DNA of 64,000 bases from Paenibacillus ehimensis NBRC 15659 (GCF_004000785.1 NZ_BILX01000002.1:124001-188000); one strand, 5' to 3'. Positions 1-8,978 are shown, counted from the stretch's first letter. The notes: generated by a model from the sequence alone, not told the origin. Made by a program: numbers and translations.

Positions 1-595
<595 letters not shown>

Positions 596-660
596 TTATA
601 GCAAGAAGTGGTGTTATGGCGTTATGATCCAACCGGACCAATCTCAACCATTATTCAAAC

Positions 661-672
661 CTGTATATACAA
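661..672. promoter_or_regulatory. TreR-type operator, promoter-proximal copy
   Basis: The 12-mer CTGTATATACAA is one base from the palindrome TTGTATATACAA known for the GntR-family repressor TreR of Bacillus. It lies just downstream of the -10 box of the leftward treA promoter, where bound repressor would block transcription start. Confidence 0.75.
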
Positions 673-681
673 GATACGGCT

Positions 682-710
682 ATTATATTCCATGTTAACA
701 AGGCGGTCAA
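682..710 (-). promoter_or_regulatory. Sigma-A promoter of treA
   Basis: Read on the minus strand there is TTGACC (705-710), a 17-base spacer and a perfect TATAAT (682-687). It points at the treA start about 100 bases away and sits between the two TreR-type operators. Confidence 0.85.
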
Positions 711-725
711 TATGATTTTTCACAG

Positions 726-737
726 TTGTATATACAG
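726..737. promoter_or_regulatory. TreR-type operator, upstream copy
   Basis: TTGTATATACAG is the exact reverse complement of the copy at 661-672. The centres are 65 bp apart, about six helical turns, which suits two dimers binding on one face with a DNA loop around the promoter. Confidence 0.75.
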
Positions 738-780
738 GTTACCGGGTGCTCTGAAGAGCGCATCGCCCAAAAAATAAAAA

Positions 781-811
781 GGCCTCCGGTCGCCATCAGC
801 GACCGGAAGCC
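781..811 (-). terminator. Rho-independent terminator of the sugar-ABC operon
   Basis: Perfect 9-bp arms TCCGGTCGC (785-793) and GCGACCGGA (799-807) around a 5-base loop, extended by GGC/GCC. On the minus strand the stem is followed by a T-rich stretch (768-780). It ends the leftward operon 15 bases after the stop of the gene at 826. Confidence 0.85.
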
Positions 812-825
812 CGCATACCCTTCTT

Positions 826-1491
826 CTATTTCACATCGATTGCAAAAATATATAACGTTTGGCCTTGCTCCCAAGCGGAGGATATCAAGATATTGTAGAG
901 TCCGGTTTTTTGGGGTAAGTGCAGCCGATTCCCGTCCAAGGGCACAGCCCTACCCTCTTTTTTTCCGGCGACCGATTCGGTTTCCATGAAAACCTCCAGT
1001 ACCTCGGGCACCATGCCCTTCGGGTATGTAATGACAATATCCGATTCCGGCTTCACGGCCACCGGAGGGTACTCGGCTTGTTCGAGAATTTTGGATGCCG
1101 TGCCGGGCCGCTTGAAACAATCCAACCAACAAGAGATGCCATCAAGCAATGGAATCTCCTGCATCCAGACGATTCCGCTGTCGGTTTTCTTCTCATAGGC
1201 AACGGAGGGAACGGGCGCCAAGGTCCGTTCGTCAAATTTGACGCTGTATTGCTGAATATAAGTTGTCCGCCTGTCCTCTCGGTAATAAACGTCCGCAGCC
1301 ATCTGTTCCGCCACGAAGCGCAGCGGGACATAGACATGTCCGTTATAGTTGATCACGGACAACTTTTTATCTTCCCCGTTGATGACGAATTTCTCGGACG
1401 TCAGAAAGTCCAGAGAGGAGCTTGCCCCGTAAGCCGCAACGGTAATCACTACGAATACGCAGACGATCGAAGCTATAATATATTTTCTCAA
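826..1491 (-). CDS. Secreted protein with copper-amine-oxidase-N-like stalk domain
   Basis: Unknown function; last gene of the sugar-ABC operon. I set the start at a TTG at 1491, nine bases after AAGGAAGGA; the in-frame ATG at 1527 has no ribosome site. This gives 221 residues opening with a signal peptide or anchor (RKYIIASIVCVFVVITVAAY). Residues ~30-75 hold the pattern seen in copper amine oxidase N-terminal (stalk) domains, a non-enzymatic wall-associated module common in Paenibacillus: GHVYVPLRFVAEQM followed by DRRTTYIQQ. The rest, including a C-terminal stretch ending LYIFAIDVK, I do not recognise. It is probably extracytoplasmic and may help the ABC system at the wall, but that is inferred from position only. 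Confidence 0.65.
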   Translation of the reverse strand: MRKYIIASIVCVFVVITVAAYGASSSLDFLTSEKFVINGEDKKLSVINYNGHVYVPLRFVAEQMAADVYYREDRRTTYIQQYSVKFDERTLAPVPSVAYEKKTDSGIVWMQEIPLLDGISCWLDCFKRPGTASKILEQAEYPPVAVKPESDIVITYPKGMVPEVLEVFMETESVAGKKEGRAVPLDGNRLHLPQKTGLYNILISSAWEQGQTLYIFAIDVK

Positions 1492-1617
1492 AAGATACCG
1501 TCCTTCCTTTTCCGCATCTTGATCCATTATATTACGCGGAGCGGCTTTTTGCCGCTGCTGCGGCTGCCATCGTTACGGTTGCGGCATACGTTCTGCTCTT
1601 CCCGCCGTGCTGTTTCC

Positions 1618-2955
1618 TTATTCGTTCAAGTAGGTTGTCGTCCGGTTCTGGATCAGCTTCGCGACTTCCTCCGCAGACTTCTGGCCGCTGAAGAACGCTT
1701 CGGCCTCGTCATAGATGATGTTCAGCACTTTAACGTCCTCGTCCGCATAACGATCGGCCGTATGAAGGAACTGCTTGAATCGGGCAAAATCCTCCTCCGA
1801 CACCTTCGCCGTTTTTCCATCCGCAAGCTTATACGCTCCGTCTTTCGTCTGCTTCTGAAGCTCGTCCAGCTTCTTCTCGTTCACCGATTTCAGGAGGGAA
1901 AATCTGTCCTCGTAGGGTGACGACTGCACTTCTTCGGATAGCAAGAAGGCCATAAACTTCCATGCTTCCTCTTGGACCTCGGATTTGGCTTGTATCGCAA
2001 GCTCCGAGGTGGTAATGATCCGGATTCCGCCGGTTTTTCCTTCCGGGTGCGGCTTTTGCAGCAGCTTCGGATTGGAGAGTTTCGTATAGGGGCCCTTAAT
2101 AAAATCGGCCGGCGAGAAGATCCGCTCAGAGTAGAACAGCGGCCTTTCGTTATCCGTCGGTTGAGCCGTCATGATTTTGTCGTCATACAGCTTTTTAACT
2201 TGCCGCAGCAGGTCCGTGAACGCCGGGGAGTCGAAGCTGGCTTTCCGGGTCGTGCGGTCGATCAATTCTCCGTAGCTGTCCATCACCCATTCCTGCAGGA
2301 TGACTTCCGGCTGCTCACCCCCCAAGGCATAGCGGCGGTCCTTGCCGCTCGCTGTCTGCTGCACCAGCTTTCGGGCTATCTCTTCAAATTTCTTCCAATT
2401 CCAGCTTTTGTCGTCGACCTTCACGTTCGCCTTCTGCAGAGCGTCCCCGTCCCCTACGAATGCCCGCAAGAAGAAACTGGCAGGCATCGTATACAAGCCG
2501 CCGTTCCATTTCATCGCGTCCAAAACGTTCATCTGCAAGTCGCTTTTAGTCACCGTTTTGTCCTTGTCCAGCATATCGCTCATGTTCAGGAGAAGCTTTT
2601 GACTCACATATTTACCGACGGGCAAGCCGGTCACTTCGATAATATCCGCGCCTTTTCCCGATAGCAGCGCCGTGTTCGTCGTTTTTATATATTTCTCGTT
2701 ATCGACACGCTCTTCGCCCGGCTGCTTGAAGCTCTGGATTTGCAGGTCGATGTCGGGATACTTCTCCTTGAATTTCTTCGCAACCGCCTCGTAGTACGGG
2801 TTCGACTCTTTTAGAGATAAGGTCACGACCTTCTTTCCCTCTTTCGATTTCGGCTGCTCCTTACCCGCCGTCGTCTCTCCGCCGTTTCCAGCCTGGCATG
2901 CGGTTGCCGCGGCGAGAATCACGCAGGTGAATCCAAGCCCCAGTCGCTTTTTCAT
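1618..2955 (-). CDS. Sugar ABC transporter substrate-binding lipoprotein
   Basis: A 445-residue family 1 extracellular solute-binding protein for an ABC carbohydrate importer. The N terminus MKKRLGLGFTCVILAAATAC is a lipoprotein signal with the lipobox ATAC, so it is predicted to be tethered to the outer face of the membrane. The mature part has the usual mixed pattern, with YEAVAKKFKEKYPDIDLQIQ near the start and SEVQEEAWKFMAFLLSEEVQ late, typical of the second lobe. It follows the permease genes of the same operon, with the HlyD-type adaptor in between, and is followed by the stalk-domain gene. No ATPase gene is present, as usual for Bacillales systems that share MsmX. The substrate cannot be told from sequence. 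Confidence 0.9.
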   Translation of the reverse strand: MKKRLGLGFTCVILAAATACQAGNGGETTAGKEQPKSKEGKKVVTLSLKESNPYYEAVAKKFKEKYPDIDLQIQSFKQPGEERVDNEKYIKTTNTALLSGKGADIIEVTGLPVGKYVSQKLLLNMSDMLDKDKTVTKSDLQMNVLDAMKWNGGLYTMPASFFLRAFVGDGDALQKANVKVDDKSWNWKKFEEIARKLVQQTASGKDRRYALGGEQPEVILQEWVMDSYGELIDRTTRKASFDSPAFTDLLRQVKKLYDDKIMTAQPTDNERPLFYSERIFSPADFIKGPYTKLSNPKLLQKPHPEGKTGGIRIITTSELAIQAKSEVQEEAWKFMAFLLSEEVQSSPYEDRFSLLKSVNEKKLDELQKQTKDGAYKLADGKTAKVSEEDFARFKQFLHTADRYADEDVKVLNIIYDEAEAFFSGQKSAEEVAKLIQNRTTTYLNE

Positions 2956-2998
2956 CGTAGATTCCTCTCTTCTATCGAATGATTGTATTCGTGCGCGG

Positions 2999-4165
2999 CT
3001 ACTGCAGCCGCACCCGGTTGCCCTCCTGCAAGGGCTCGCTGCTTTCCAGAATGATCAGATCGTTCTCGTACACGCTGTCCCGCGGAACCATCGTTACTTT
3101 GTCATTCGTTTCCATGGCACGAATTTGGACCTTGCGGACAATAAAGACATTGCCCAAGGCGCCTTTCCGTTCTTCCACTTTATAGAAAAACCTGCCTTCG
3201 CGGTCCTCATGAACGGCTTTGTTCGAAATCAACAGCCCCTCCTGCTGCGAGCGCTTCGTGAGTTTAACCCGTGCCTGCTCACCTCCTTTCAGCTCGGAGC
3301 CCGCCACCTTCACGCGCACCACTTTGCGGGCGATCGCAGCGGTCGGATTGGCCGCTTGATCGGACGGGCTCGCCATGCGCGGCTCGGCATCCGCCAATTC
3401 CAGAATGGCGCCTTCCAGCATGGTCGGCTGCTGATCCGCTATGGCCTGAACTTCGACCTGCACCTTGTCCTCCAACGACACGCCCAGACTGGTCAACAGC
3501 GGCGCATCGGCGATAAACTCGAACCGGTAACCCCGGCTTTCGTTCGCGATCACAAGATCCGGCTCTCCCGCAGAAGCCAGACCCACGACGGCATTCAATT
3601 TCGTAACCATCCCGTCGAACGGGGCGGAAATTTGTTTTTGGCTGGCCAGACGGTCGTTCAATTGCTTGATTTTCCGTTCCTGGATGCCCAAATCGATTTT
3701 TTGCTTCTCCAGATCGCGGCTAACGCTCCGCTTCTTCATCTCGTCCCCTTCCTGTGCCGATACGATGAAGCGGTCCTGGGTATTTTGCAGCTCGATTTGC
3801 ATCTTTTCCCATTGCGCCTTTTCATCCTGCAATTCCCGCTCGGCGGACGAGCTGTCATAGGTGACAAGCGCCTGCCCCTTCGTCACCCGGTCCCCTTCCT
3901 TCACGTGAACCGCTTTGACCTTCCAGCCGCCAGGATTCGTTAGCTTGGCCTCCGCGATCGGCTTCAGGTTTCCGCTTCCTTCAAGCGTATAGACAAAGCT
4001 CTCGTGCGTCGGCTTCTCCGTTCTGACCTTCGGCAAGGTCAGCGACTGCAGCGTATTGCCGAATAAGGTGAACAGCACAAGCAGCGCGATAAAGCCGCCG
4101 AACACCGCGCGAAGCTTTCTTTTGCGACTACGTTCTAAGGGCTCTTCGTTCGGTCCCATTTCCAC
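2999..4165 (-). CDS. HlyD/MacA-type membrane-fusion adaptor protein
   Basis: A 388-residue adaptor of the HlyD/RND periplasmic-adaptor type. A cytoplasmic charged start is followed by one membrane segment (~22-42) and a large external part: a lipoyl-like half (WKVKAVHVKEGDRVTKGQAL), a coiled-coil hairpin (~120-185) and the second lipoyl half (QISAPFDGMVTKLNAVVGL), then a beta-barrel. The start is a GTG eight bases after AGGAGG. In Gram-positives such adaptors usually serve MacB-type efflux ABC transporters. Here no exporter is adjacent: the gene sits between the MalG-type permease and the binding protein of a sugar importer. Domain calls are secure; the role in this operon is unknown. Confidence 0.85.
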   Translation of the reverse strand: MEMGPNEEPLERSRKRKLRAVFGGFIALLVLFTLFGNTLQSLTLPKVRTEKPTHESFVYTLEGSGNLKPIAEAKLTNPGGWKVKAVHVKEGDRVTKGQALVTYDSSSAERELQDEKAQWEKMQIELQNTQDRFIVSAQEGDEMKKRSVSRDLEKQKIDLGIQERKIKQLNDRLASQKQISAPFDGMVTKLNAVVGLASAGEPDLVIANESRGYRFEFIADAPLLTSLGVSLEDKVQVEVQAIADQQPTMLEGAILELADAEPRMASPSDQAANPTAAIARKVVRVKVAGSELKGGEQARVKLTKRSQQEGLLISNKAVHEDREGRFFYKVEERKGALGNVFIVRKVQIRAMETNDKVTMVPRDSVYENDLIILESSEPLQEGNRVRLQ

Positions 4166-4190
4166 GTCCTCCGCCTCCTAACCGTACAAG

Positions 4191-5024
4191 CTACCCCTTG
4201 ATGCCGGACAGCTCGATGCCTTCGATGAAGTAAGTTTCCGCATACAAAAACAGCAGCACCATCGGCGTCATATAGAGCATGGACGCAGCGAAAGCAATCC
4301 CCCGTTCGCCTTCGTGCACTTTCGATAAATAAACCGACAGCGGCTGCATGAACGGATCGTCCAGAAAAATAAGCGGCTGCTCCACCATGTTCCAATAATC
4401 CGCGAACAGCAGAACGACGAGTGCCCCCAGACCCGGCTTGAGCATCGGGACAATGATCTCGCTGAAAATCCGCACGTGCCCGGCCCCGTCCATCTTGGCC
4501 GCTTCGATATAGGAGAACGGAATATGCAGCGCGAACTGCCTGAGCATGAATACGCCGAATGCCGCGAAAACGCCGGGCCATATGACCGCAGACGGACTGT
4601 TCAGCAGCCCCAGCTTGTCAGCCACCATATAGTTGGGCACCAGCGTCACTTGGAACGGCATAAGCATCGTCAGCACATAGACGAGAAACAGCACGTCCCG
4701 GCCCCGAAAACGCAGCTTGGCGAAGGCATAGGCTGCCAGCGCGCTGACGAAGGTCTGTCCCGCAATGATCGGCACCACCAGGAAGACGGAATTCCAGAAC
4801 ATCCTCAGAAAGCTTGAATCGAGGACCAGCACGCTCGCATACTGCTCCAGCGACGCCAGATCCGGCAGCAGCTTTAAATTCACAAACCGGTTCGCATTCC
4901 CTGCGGCAGCTTCGTTCATCTTCCCGATCAGCCCGTAATTGATGCCGATTTCCTGTTCGGTCATCAGCGAATTTGTGAAAGTAATCACGATGGGCAGTAG
5001 CAGCACCGCCGCGATGACGGCCAT
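4191..5024 (-). CDS. Sugar ABC transporter permease, MalG type
   Basis: Inner-membrane permease of a CUT1-type carbohydrate importer, at least 277 residues with about six membrane segments. The EAA loop that contacts the ATPase reads EAAKMDGAGHVRIFSEIIVP, and the C terminus IEGIELSGIKG is typical of MalG-like proteins. The ATG at 5024 is a poor start: its ribosome site is 14 bases away and it truncates the first helix. The frame stays open upstream to a CTG at about 5069, which lies six bases after GGGAGGAG and would add a basic N terminus (SSRAWQKGAL). I therefore suspect a non-standard start there. It follows the MalF-type gene after a short gap and is co-transcribed with it. Confidence 0.88.
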   Translation of the reverse strand: MAVIAAVLLLPIVITFTNSLMTEQEIGINYGLIGKMNEAAAGNANRFVNLKLLPDLASLEQYASVLVLDSSFLRMFWNSVFLVVPIIAGQTFVSALAAYAFAKLRFRGRDVLFLVYVLTMLMPFQVTLVPNYMVADKLGLLNSPSAVIWPGVFAAFGVFMLRQFALHIPFSYIEAAKMDGAGHVRIFSEIIVPMLKPGLGALVVLLFADYWNMVEQPLIFLDDPFMQPLSVYLSKVHEGERGIAFAASMLYMTPMVLLFLYAETYFIEGIELSGIKG

Positions 5025-5084
5025 GACGGCCGCTAACGCTCCTTTTTGCCAAGCTCTTGAACTTCGCAGCCGACTCTCCTCCCG

Positions 5085-5966
5085 CTATTCCATAAACTGC
5101 CGGAAACGGCGCTCCAGCGCAAACAACGCGAAAACCACAAGCAGAATGCAGCCCGCCATCAATGCCGCCGCCGCAGTCAATTTCTGCAGCTCGAGCGTCA
5201 TGAACATATTATTCATGTAGTGCTGCAGCGTATAGATGCTGTCGTGCGGATAATCGCCCGCGATCAAATACGTCTCCCGGAATATTTTGAACGAGCCTGT
5301 GATGGCCATGATGACGACGAAAAACATCGTCGGCGTTAAATAGACGAGCGTAATGCTGCCGAACTGTCTGAGTCGTCCGGCGCCTTCCATCCGGGCGGTT
5401 TCGTAGTAATCGTTCGGAATCTGCTGAAGCCCGGCCAGAAATAAAATCATGTTGTAGCCGACGTTTTTCCATAAATAAATGACCATGACCACATGCCGGG
5501 CCGCCTCCGTCTTCATCCAATCCACACGTTCGAGCCCGAAATATCCGAGCCACGCGTTCAGCGAACCGTTCCAGTCGAACAGCATCTGCCAGATGAGAAC
5601 AACCGAGGCGACGGGGACGACAAGCGGCAGCACGTAAGCCGTTCTCAGCATATTGCGTATGTACATCTTCCGGTTCAGCAGCAGCGCCAGCCCTAAAGAC
5701 AGCCCTACAATGAGCGGCACGCTGACCGCGGTAAAATAGAACGTATTGGATGCCGCTTTCCGAAAGGAGCCGCCCGCAAGCAGCTCGACGTAATTCGCCA
5801 GCCCCACGAACCGGCCCCCGACCGGGCGATCCAGGAAGGAGTCGTACACCCCCGCAGCAAACGGAATGAGGTAGAACAGCGCGAAGCCTGCGACGCTGGG
5901 TGCCAGAAACAGCAGAGCCGCCGCCGCATCGCTCCGGGTCCATCGTTTCATTCCTGGCTTCAGCAT
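5085..5966 (-). CDS. Sugar ABC transporter permease, MalF/UgpA type
   Basis: First gene of the leftward sugar-ABC operon, 293 residues, six predicted membrane segments. The start MLKPGMKRWTRSDAAAAL is a usual basic N terminus of this family, and the EAA loop reads YETARMEGAGRLRQFGSITL. It should form the heterodimeric channel with the MalG-type protein downstream. The 195 bases before it hold a promoter-like element shared with vanY (6112-6166), so although vanS lies just upstream in the same direction, this operon probably has its own start and may also receive read-through from vanS. Confidence 0.9.
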   Translation of the reverse strand: MLKPGMKRWTRSDAAAALLFLAPSVAGFALFYLIPFAAGVYDSFLDRPVGGRFVGLANYVELLAGGSFRKAASNTFYFTAVSVPLIVGLSLGLALLLNRKMYIRNMLRTAYVLPLVVPVASVVLIWQMLFDWNGSLNAWLGYFGLERVDWMKTEAARHVVMVIYLWKNVGYNMILFLAGLQQIPNDYYETARMEGAGRLRQFGSITLVYLTPTMFFVVIMAITGSFKIFRETYLIAGDYPHDSIYTLQHYMNNMFMTLELQKLTAAAALMAGCILLVVFALFALERRFRQFME

Positions 5967-6111
5967 GAATCGGCAATCGTCGTCTGACCGTCACGGCCAA
6001 GCCGCATGGCAGCTTTCCTGTTGTTCATCGGATCACTCCCGCTTTCTGTGCGTGATAACAAAAAAAACCTGCTTCTTCATCCCAGTGCTGTCCTGTCCTG
6101 CATTCAACCAT

Positions 6112-6166
6112 AGGATAGGAAAAACTGTTTAAAAAGAAGTAGGGTAATCTTAAAATTTTTCTTAAT
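6112..6166 (-). promoter_or_regulatory. Promoter element of the sugar-ABC operon, copy of the vanY promoter
   Basis: On the minus strand: CTTAAT-like AT-rich upstream part (ends at 6166), a weak -35 ACTTCT (6135-6140), 17 bases, -10 TATCCT (6112-6117). The 55 bp align without gaps to 8916-8970 with about 43 identities by my count. Weak -35 plus a conserved AT-rich upstream segment fits a promoter activated by an OmpR-type regulator, most simply the VanR-like protein encoded between the two copies. It overlaps the vanS stop codon. Confidence 0.7.
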
Positions 6167-7256
6167 TTGTTTGCGGCAGACGCACTTCAAAGATGGTTTG
6201 GCTCGCGCTGCTTTGGGCGGTTACCGTTCCGTCATGCTGCATTACAATATTCTTCGTGATGTACAGGCCGAGACCCGTGCTTCCCTCCTGATACGTGCGC
6301 GCCTTGTCGCCGGTATAAAACATATCGAAGATGTGCGGCAGCTCATCCGGCGAAATCGGGACTCCGTAATTGATCACTTGAACCACGACTGCTCCCGCTT
6401 CGGAATAAGCGTTCATGTCCACGAACCGGCCGTCTTTTCCGTAACGGATGGCATTGGTCAGCAAATTCTCGAAGACGCGCGCCAGCAGGTCTCCGTCGCC
6501 CGATACCGACAAACCGGGAGCCACCTGCAATCGGGCCGTCAATTGCTGCTTCTCAAAGGCTGGGTACAGCTCTTCGTTCAACTGGAACAGCAGCTCGCTG
6601 AGATCGATGGTTTGTTTTTCAAAGGCAAGCATACCGTAGTTCATTCTCGTAATTTCGAACAGCTCGTCCACAAGCTTCTCCAGACGCTGCGATTTTTGAA
6701 AGGCAATATCCGCATACTGTCTGACCTGCTCCTTGGTCAGCTGCTCGTCCTTCAGAATAAAATCCAAATAACCGATCACCGAGGTCAAGGGCGTACGCAA
6801 ATCATGCGCTAAATTGAGAACCAGCTGATCCTTGCTGCTTTCCGCAAAGTCCCCTCTTTCCACGGCCTGCTGCAGCTTTTCGCTCGCCAGATTGATATCT
6901 GTCGCGATATCCTCGAACTCGTCGCGGGAGGAAATATAGACGCGATGCTTAAAATCGCCGCTCGCCAGATGATGGATACCGTTGGAAATTTCATTAAAAT
7001 AGGTGGCGTAGGGCTTGGTGAGGATAAAGAAAAACAAGGTCGCTAACGGGATGAAAAAAAGCAGGAAGAAGTTAATATCTCCGACAATATTGATAAACAA
7101 GCGAACGTAAGCCAGCGGATCTTCAAATTTAACGTAAGTACGGTAATAAAACTGAAGAATTTTATAAAGCAAATACGTAATGAGGCCCGAAAACAGCATG
7201 CTTAAACCGAGCAGCACGATCATTTTGGACCGGAAGGTGCGCACCATGCTAACCAT
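6162..7256 (-). CDS. vanS: VanS-like sensor histidine kinase
   Basis: Membrane histidine kinase of 364 residues. Two membrane helices (~12-35 and ~58-80) enclose a very short external loop (~22 residues), so little extracellular sensing surface exists. A HAMP linker (~80-130) leads to the H box LNLAHDLRTPLTSVIGYL with His151, then the N box NLLTNAIRYG and the G boxes ending GSTGLGLYI. It overlaps the response-regulator gene by eight bases, so translation is coupled. It belongs to the VanS/PhoR-like kinases, and the neighbouring VanY-like peptidase makes a cell-wall signal likely. No vanHAX genes are nearby, so the symbol marks family, not proven glycopeptide resistance. Confidence 0.85.
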   Translation of the reverse strand: MVSMVRTFRSKMIVLLGLSMLFSGLITYLLYKILQFYYRTYVKFEDPLAYVRLFINIVGDINFFLLFFIPLATLFFFILTKPYATYFNEISNGIHHLASGDFKHRVYISSRDEFEDIATDINLASEKLQQAVERGDFAESSKDQLVLNLAHDLRTPLTSVIGYLDFILKDEQLTKEQVRQYADIAFQKSQRLEKLVDELFEITRMNYGMLAFEKQTIDLSELLFQLNEELYPAFEKQQLTARLQVAPGLSVSGDGDLLARVFENLLTNAIRYGKDGRFVDMNAYSEAGAVVVQVINYGVPISPDELPHIFDMFYTGDKARTYQEGSTGLGLYITKNIVMQHDGTVTAQSSASQTIFEVRLPQTN

Positions 7257-7944
7257 TGAATGTATATCCCACCCCCCATACCGTTTTAATCAGCTTATGT
7301 TTACGCTCATCCTCCTGTAATTTTTTCCTCAGCTTCCGGATGTGCACCATCACCGTATTGCCGCCTTCATAGTAATCTTCGCCCCACACCTGTTGAAAAA
7401 TATTTTCCGCGCTGAACACTTTCTTCGGATAGCTGGCCAGCAGATACAGGATATCGAACTCTTTAGGCGTCAGCTCGACGGGTTCGCCATATAAGGTAAC
7501 CGTGCGCTGATCGGGATAAATGGCCAAGCCTCCCGTTTCCAGCACGGGCTTGTTCTCCGGCGACGATTGGCTGAGCAGTCTGGAGCGCCGCAGCTGAGCG
7601 TTTACGCGGGCAATCAGCTCCATCGGGTTGAACGGCTTGGTCATATAATCGTCCGCTCCCCTCACCAAGCCTGCGATTTTGTCCAGGTCGGACGTTTTGG
7701 CGCTCAAGAAAATGATCGGCATATGATTCGTTTCCCGGATTTGCCGGGTCACTTCGTAGCCGTCCACTTTGGGCATCATAATATCTAAAATCGCCAGATC
7801 GATCGGATGCGTCTGAACAGCCTGAATCGCTTCCTGCCCATCCGATGCTTTAATCACATGGTAGCCCTCTTTGGCTAAGTGCAATCCGATCAAATCGGCA
7901 ATGGCCGTCTCGTCGTCCGCGACCAAAATCGTGATCCGCTTCAT
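7249..7944 (-). CDS. vanR: VanR-like response regulator (OmpR family)
   Basis: Two-domain regulator: receiver domain with acidic pocket ADDE near the start and phospho-acceptor in LAILDIMMP (Asp54 counted from the start used here), Lys in MTKPFNP, then an OmpR-type winged helix ending KTVWGVGYTFNG. I start it at the ATG at 7944, nine bases after GGAGG; an ATG at 7953 is directly on that site. It is transcribed between vanY and vanS. By family it should bind direct repeats upstream of its targets, and the paired 55-bp elements at 8916-8970 and 6112-6166 are the obvious candidates. Confidence 0.87.
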   Translation of the reverse strand: MKRITILVADDETAIADLIGLHLAKEGYHVIKASDGQEAIQAVQTHPIDLAILDIMMPKVDGYEVTRQIRETNHMPIIFLSAKTSDLDKIAGLVRGADDYMTKPFNPMELIARVNAQLRRSRLLSQSSPENKPVLETGGLAIYPDQRTVTLYGEPVELTPKEFDILYLLASYPKKVFSAENIFQQVWGEDYYEGGNTVMVHIRKLRKKLQEDERKHKLIKTVWGVGYTFNG

Positions 7945-7996
7945 GGTATCCATCCTCCGCGTAGAGTTAACCTTTCCATTGTACCAGAACTTCCGG

Positions 7997-8884
7997 TCAA
8001 GGAAGCAAAGTCACAATGACGCCGTCCATATTGTTTCCCGATATTTCATAGCGGCGTCCGGCCGGCACCGGAACCGTCGTATTCCCGGAGACGGGATAAT
8101 ACGAGACCTCGTAGGCCTGCCCCTCAACCGTCGTCGAAACCGTCTTCCGCTCCTTCAGGAAATCCAAATATTGCTCCAATGTAAAGTTTTTCTCCTGCAT
8201 GATCGCACTATGCGGCAAGCCGACATAACGAAAATGCCACGGCTCGTATTGAATGCCCGTAATCTCCGTCTTGTCCTTCGGATAGCGCAAAATAAATCCG
8301 TAAGCCCAGGCGTTTTTTTGCAGCCATTTTCCTTCCGGAGCGCGGTTCATCTCCGTTTGAGTCGATCCGATATCAAGGGATAAGCCTAAGTTATGCTCGC
8401 TATGGCCCGCAGGGAGTGCATAATCGGCGCCCATGCTTTTATACAGCCGGCCTTGCTCTTTGTTATCCCGGTAACCGCTGCTGATCATAAAATGACGCAC
8501 CCCTTCTTTGGCAGCGGCATCGACCATCGTTTGAAATTTTTGCGCCACGCCTTGCGACAACCGGATTGTTTTATCCAGCAGCCCGTATCCCTTGACCAGC
8601 TCCTTATGCTGAAACAGGTTGACCACATCGGCCGTAACGCCCTCTTCATGCACCGGATACTTCTTGTTGACCAGCAGCAGATTCCCTTGGTAAATCTGGT
8701 TTTTGGTTACTTTTATGGTTTTAGCCTTTGTTTGAGTCTTCGTTGAAGCCTGCTTCTGAGGAGCCGCCTCCTGAGCTTGGCCGCCCGACTTGCTATAATC
8801 CTCGTTTGCGGCTTGCGGTTCCTGTTGAATGGCTTCACACCCCAGCGGCAAAAGAATGGCAAGCAAAAAAAACCACTTCTTCAT
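7997..8884 (-). CDS. vanY: VanY-like D-alanyl-D-alanine carboxypeptidase, lipoprotein
   Basis: Peptidase family M15B enzyme, 295 residues, that trims the terminal D-Ala from peptidoglycan stem peptides. The signal MKKWFFLLAILLPLGC gives a lipoprotein with Cys16 as the acylated residue, so it acts outside the cell. After a low-complexity linker (~20-55) come the family motifs: SGYRD, then SEHNLGLSLD with zinc ligands His164 and Asp171, then EPWHFRYVG with catalytic Glu214 and zinc ligand His217. All expected catalytic residues are present. It is the first gene of the vanY-vanR-vanS unit, 52 bases before vanR, and is led by its own promoter element. Confidence 0.9.
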   Translation of the reverse strand: MKKWFFLLAILLPLGCEAIQQEPQAANEDYSKSGGQAQEAAPQKQASTKTQTKAKTIKVTKNQIYQGNLLLVNKKYPVHEEGVTADVVNLFQHKELVKGYGLLDKTIRLSQGVAQKFQTMVDAAAKEGVRHFMISSGYRDNKEQGRLYKSMGADYALPAGHSEHNLGLSLDIGSTQTEMNRAPEGKWLQKNAWAYGFILRYPKDKTEITGIQYEPWHFRYVGLPHSAIMQEKNFTLEQYLDFLKERKTVSTTVEGQAYEVSYYPVSGNTTVPVPAGRRYEISGNNMDGVIVTLLP

Positions 8885-8915
8885 CTCCGTTTCCTCCTAA
8901 CCATTTCATCCTGTT

Positions 8916-8970
8916 AGGATAAGGAATAACGTTTAACAAGAAGTAAGGTAAAGATAAAGATTTTCTTAAT
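8916..8970 (-). promoter_or_regulatory. Promoter element of vanYRS
   Basis: Same architecture as 6112-6166: AT-rich block ATTAAGAAAATCTTTATC, weak -35 ACTTCT (8939-8944), 17-base spacer, -10 TATCCT (8916-8921). The vanY ribosome site TTAGGAGGAAAC follows about 10 bases downstream. Conservation covers the AT-rich part upstream of -35, the place where an OmpR-type activator binds. Confidence 0.7.
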
Positions 8971-8978
8971 ATTTTTTA

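Noticed and set aside
919..1920. A 333-codon plus-strand frame across two minus-strand genes
   Set aside because: It overlaps the stalk-domain and binding-protein genes in antisense, has Arg/Leu-rich shadow composition and no family motif.
6162..8884. A glycopeptide-resistance (van) cluster
   Set aside because: Only VanY, VanR and VanS-like genes are present; no vanH, vanA/B ligase or vanX homologue is in the window.
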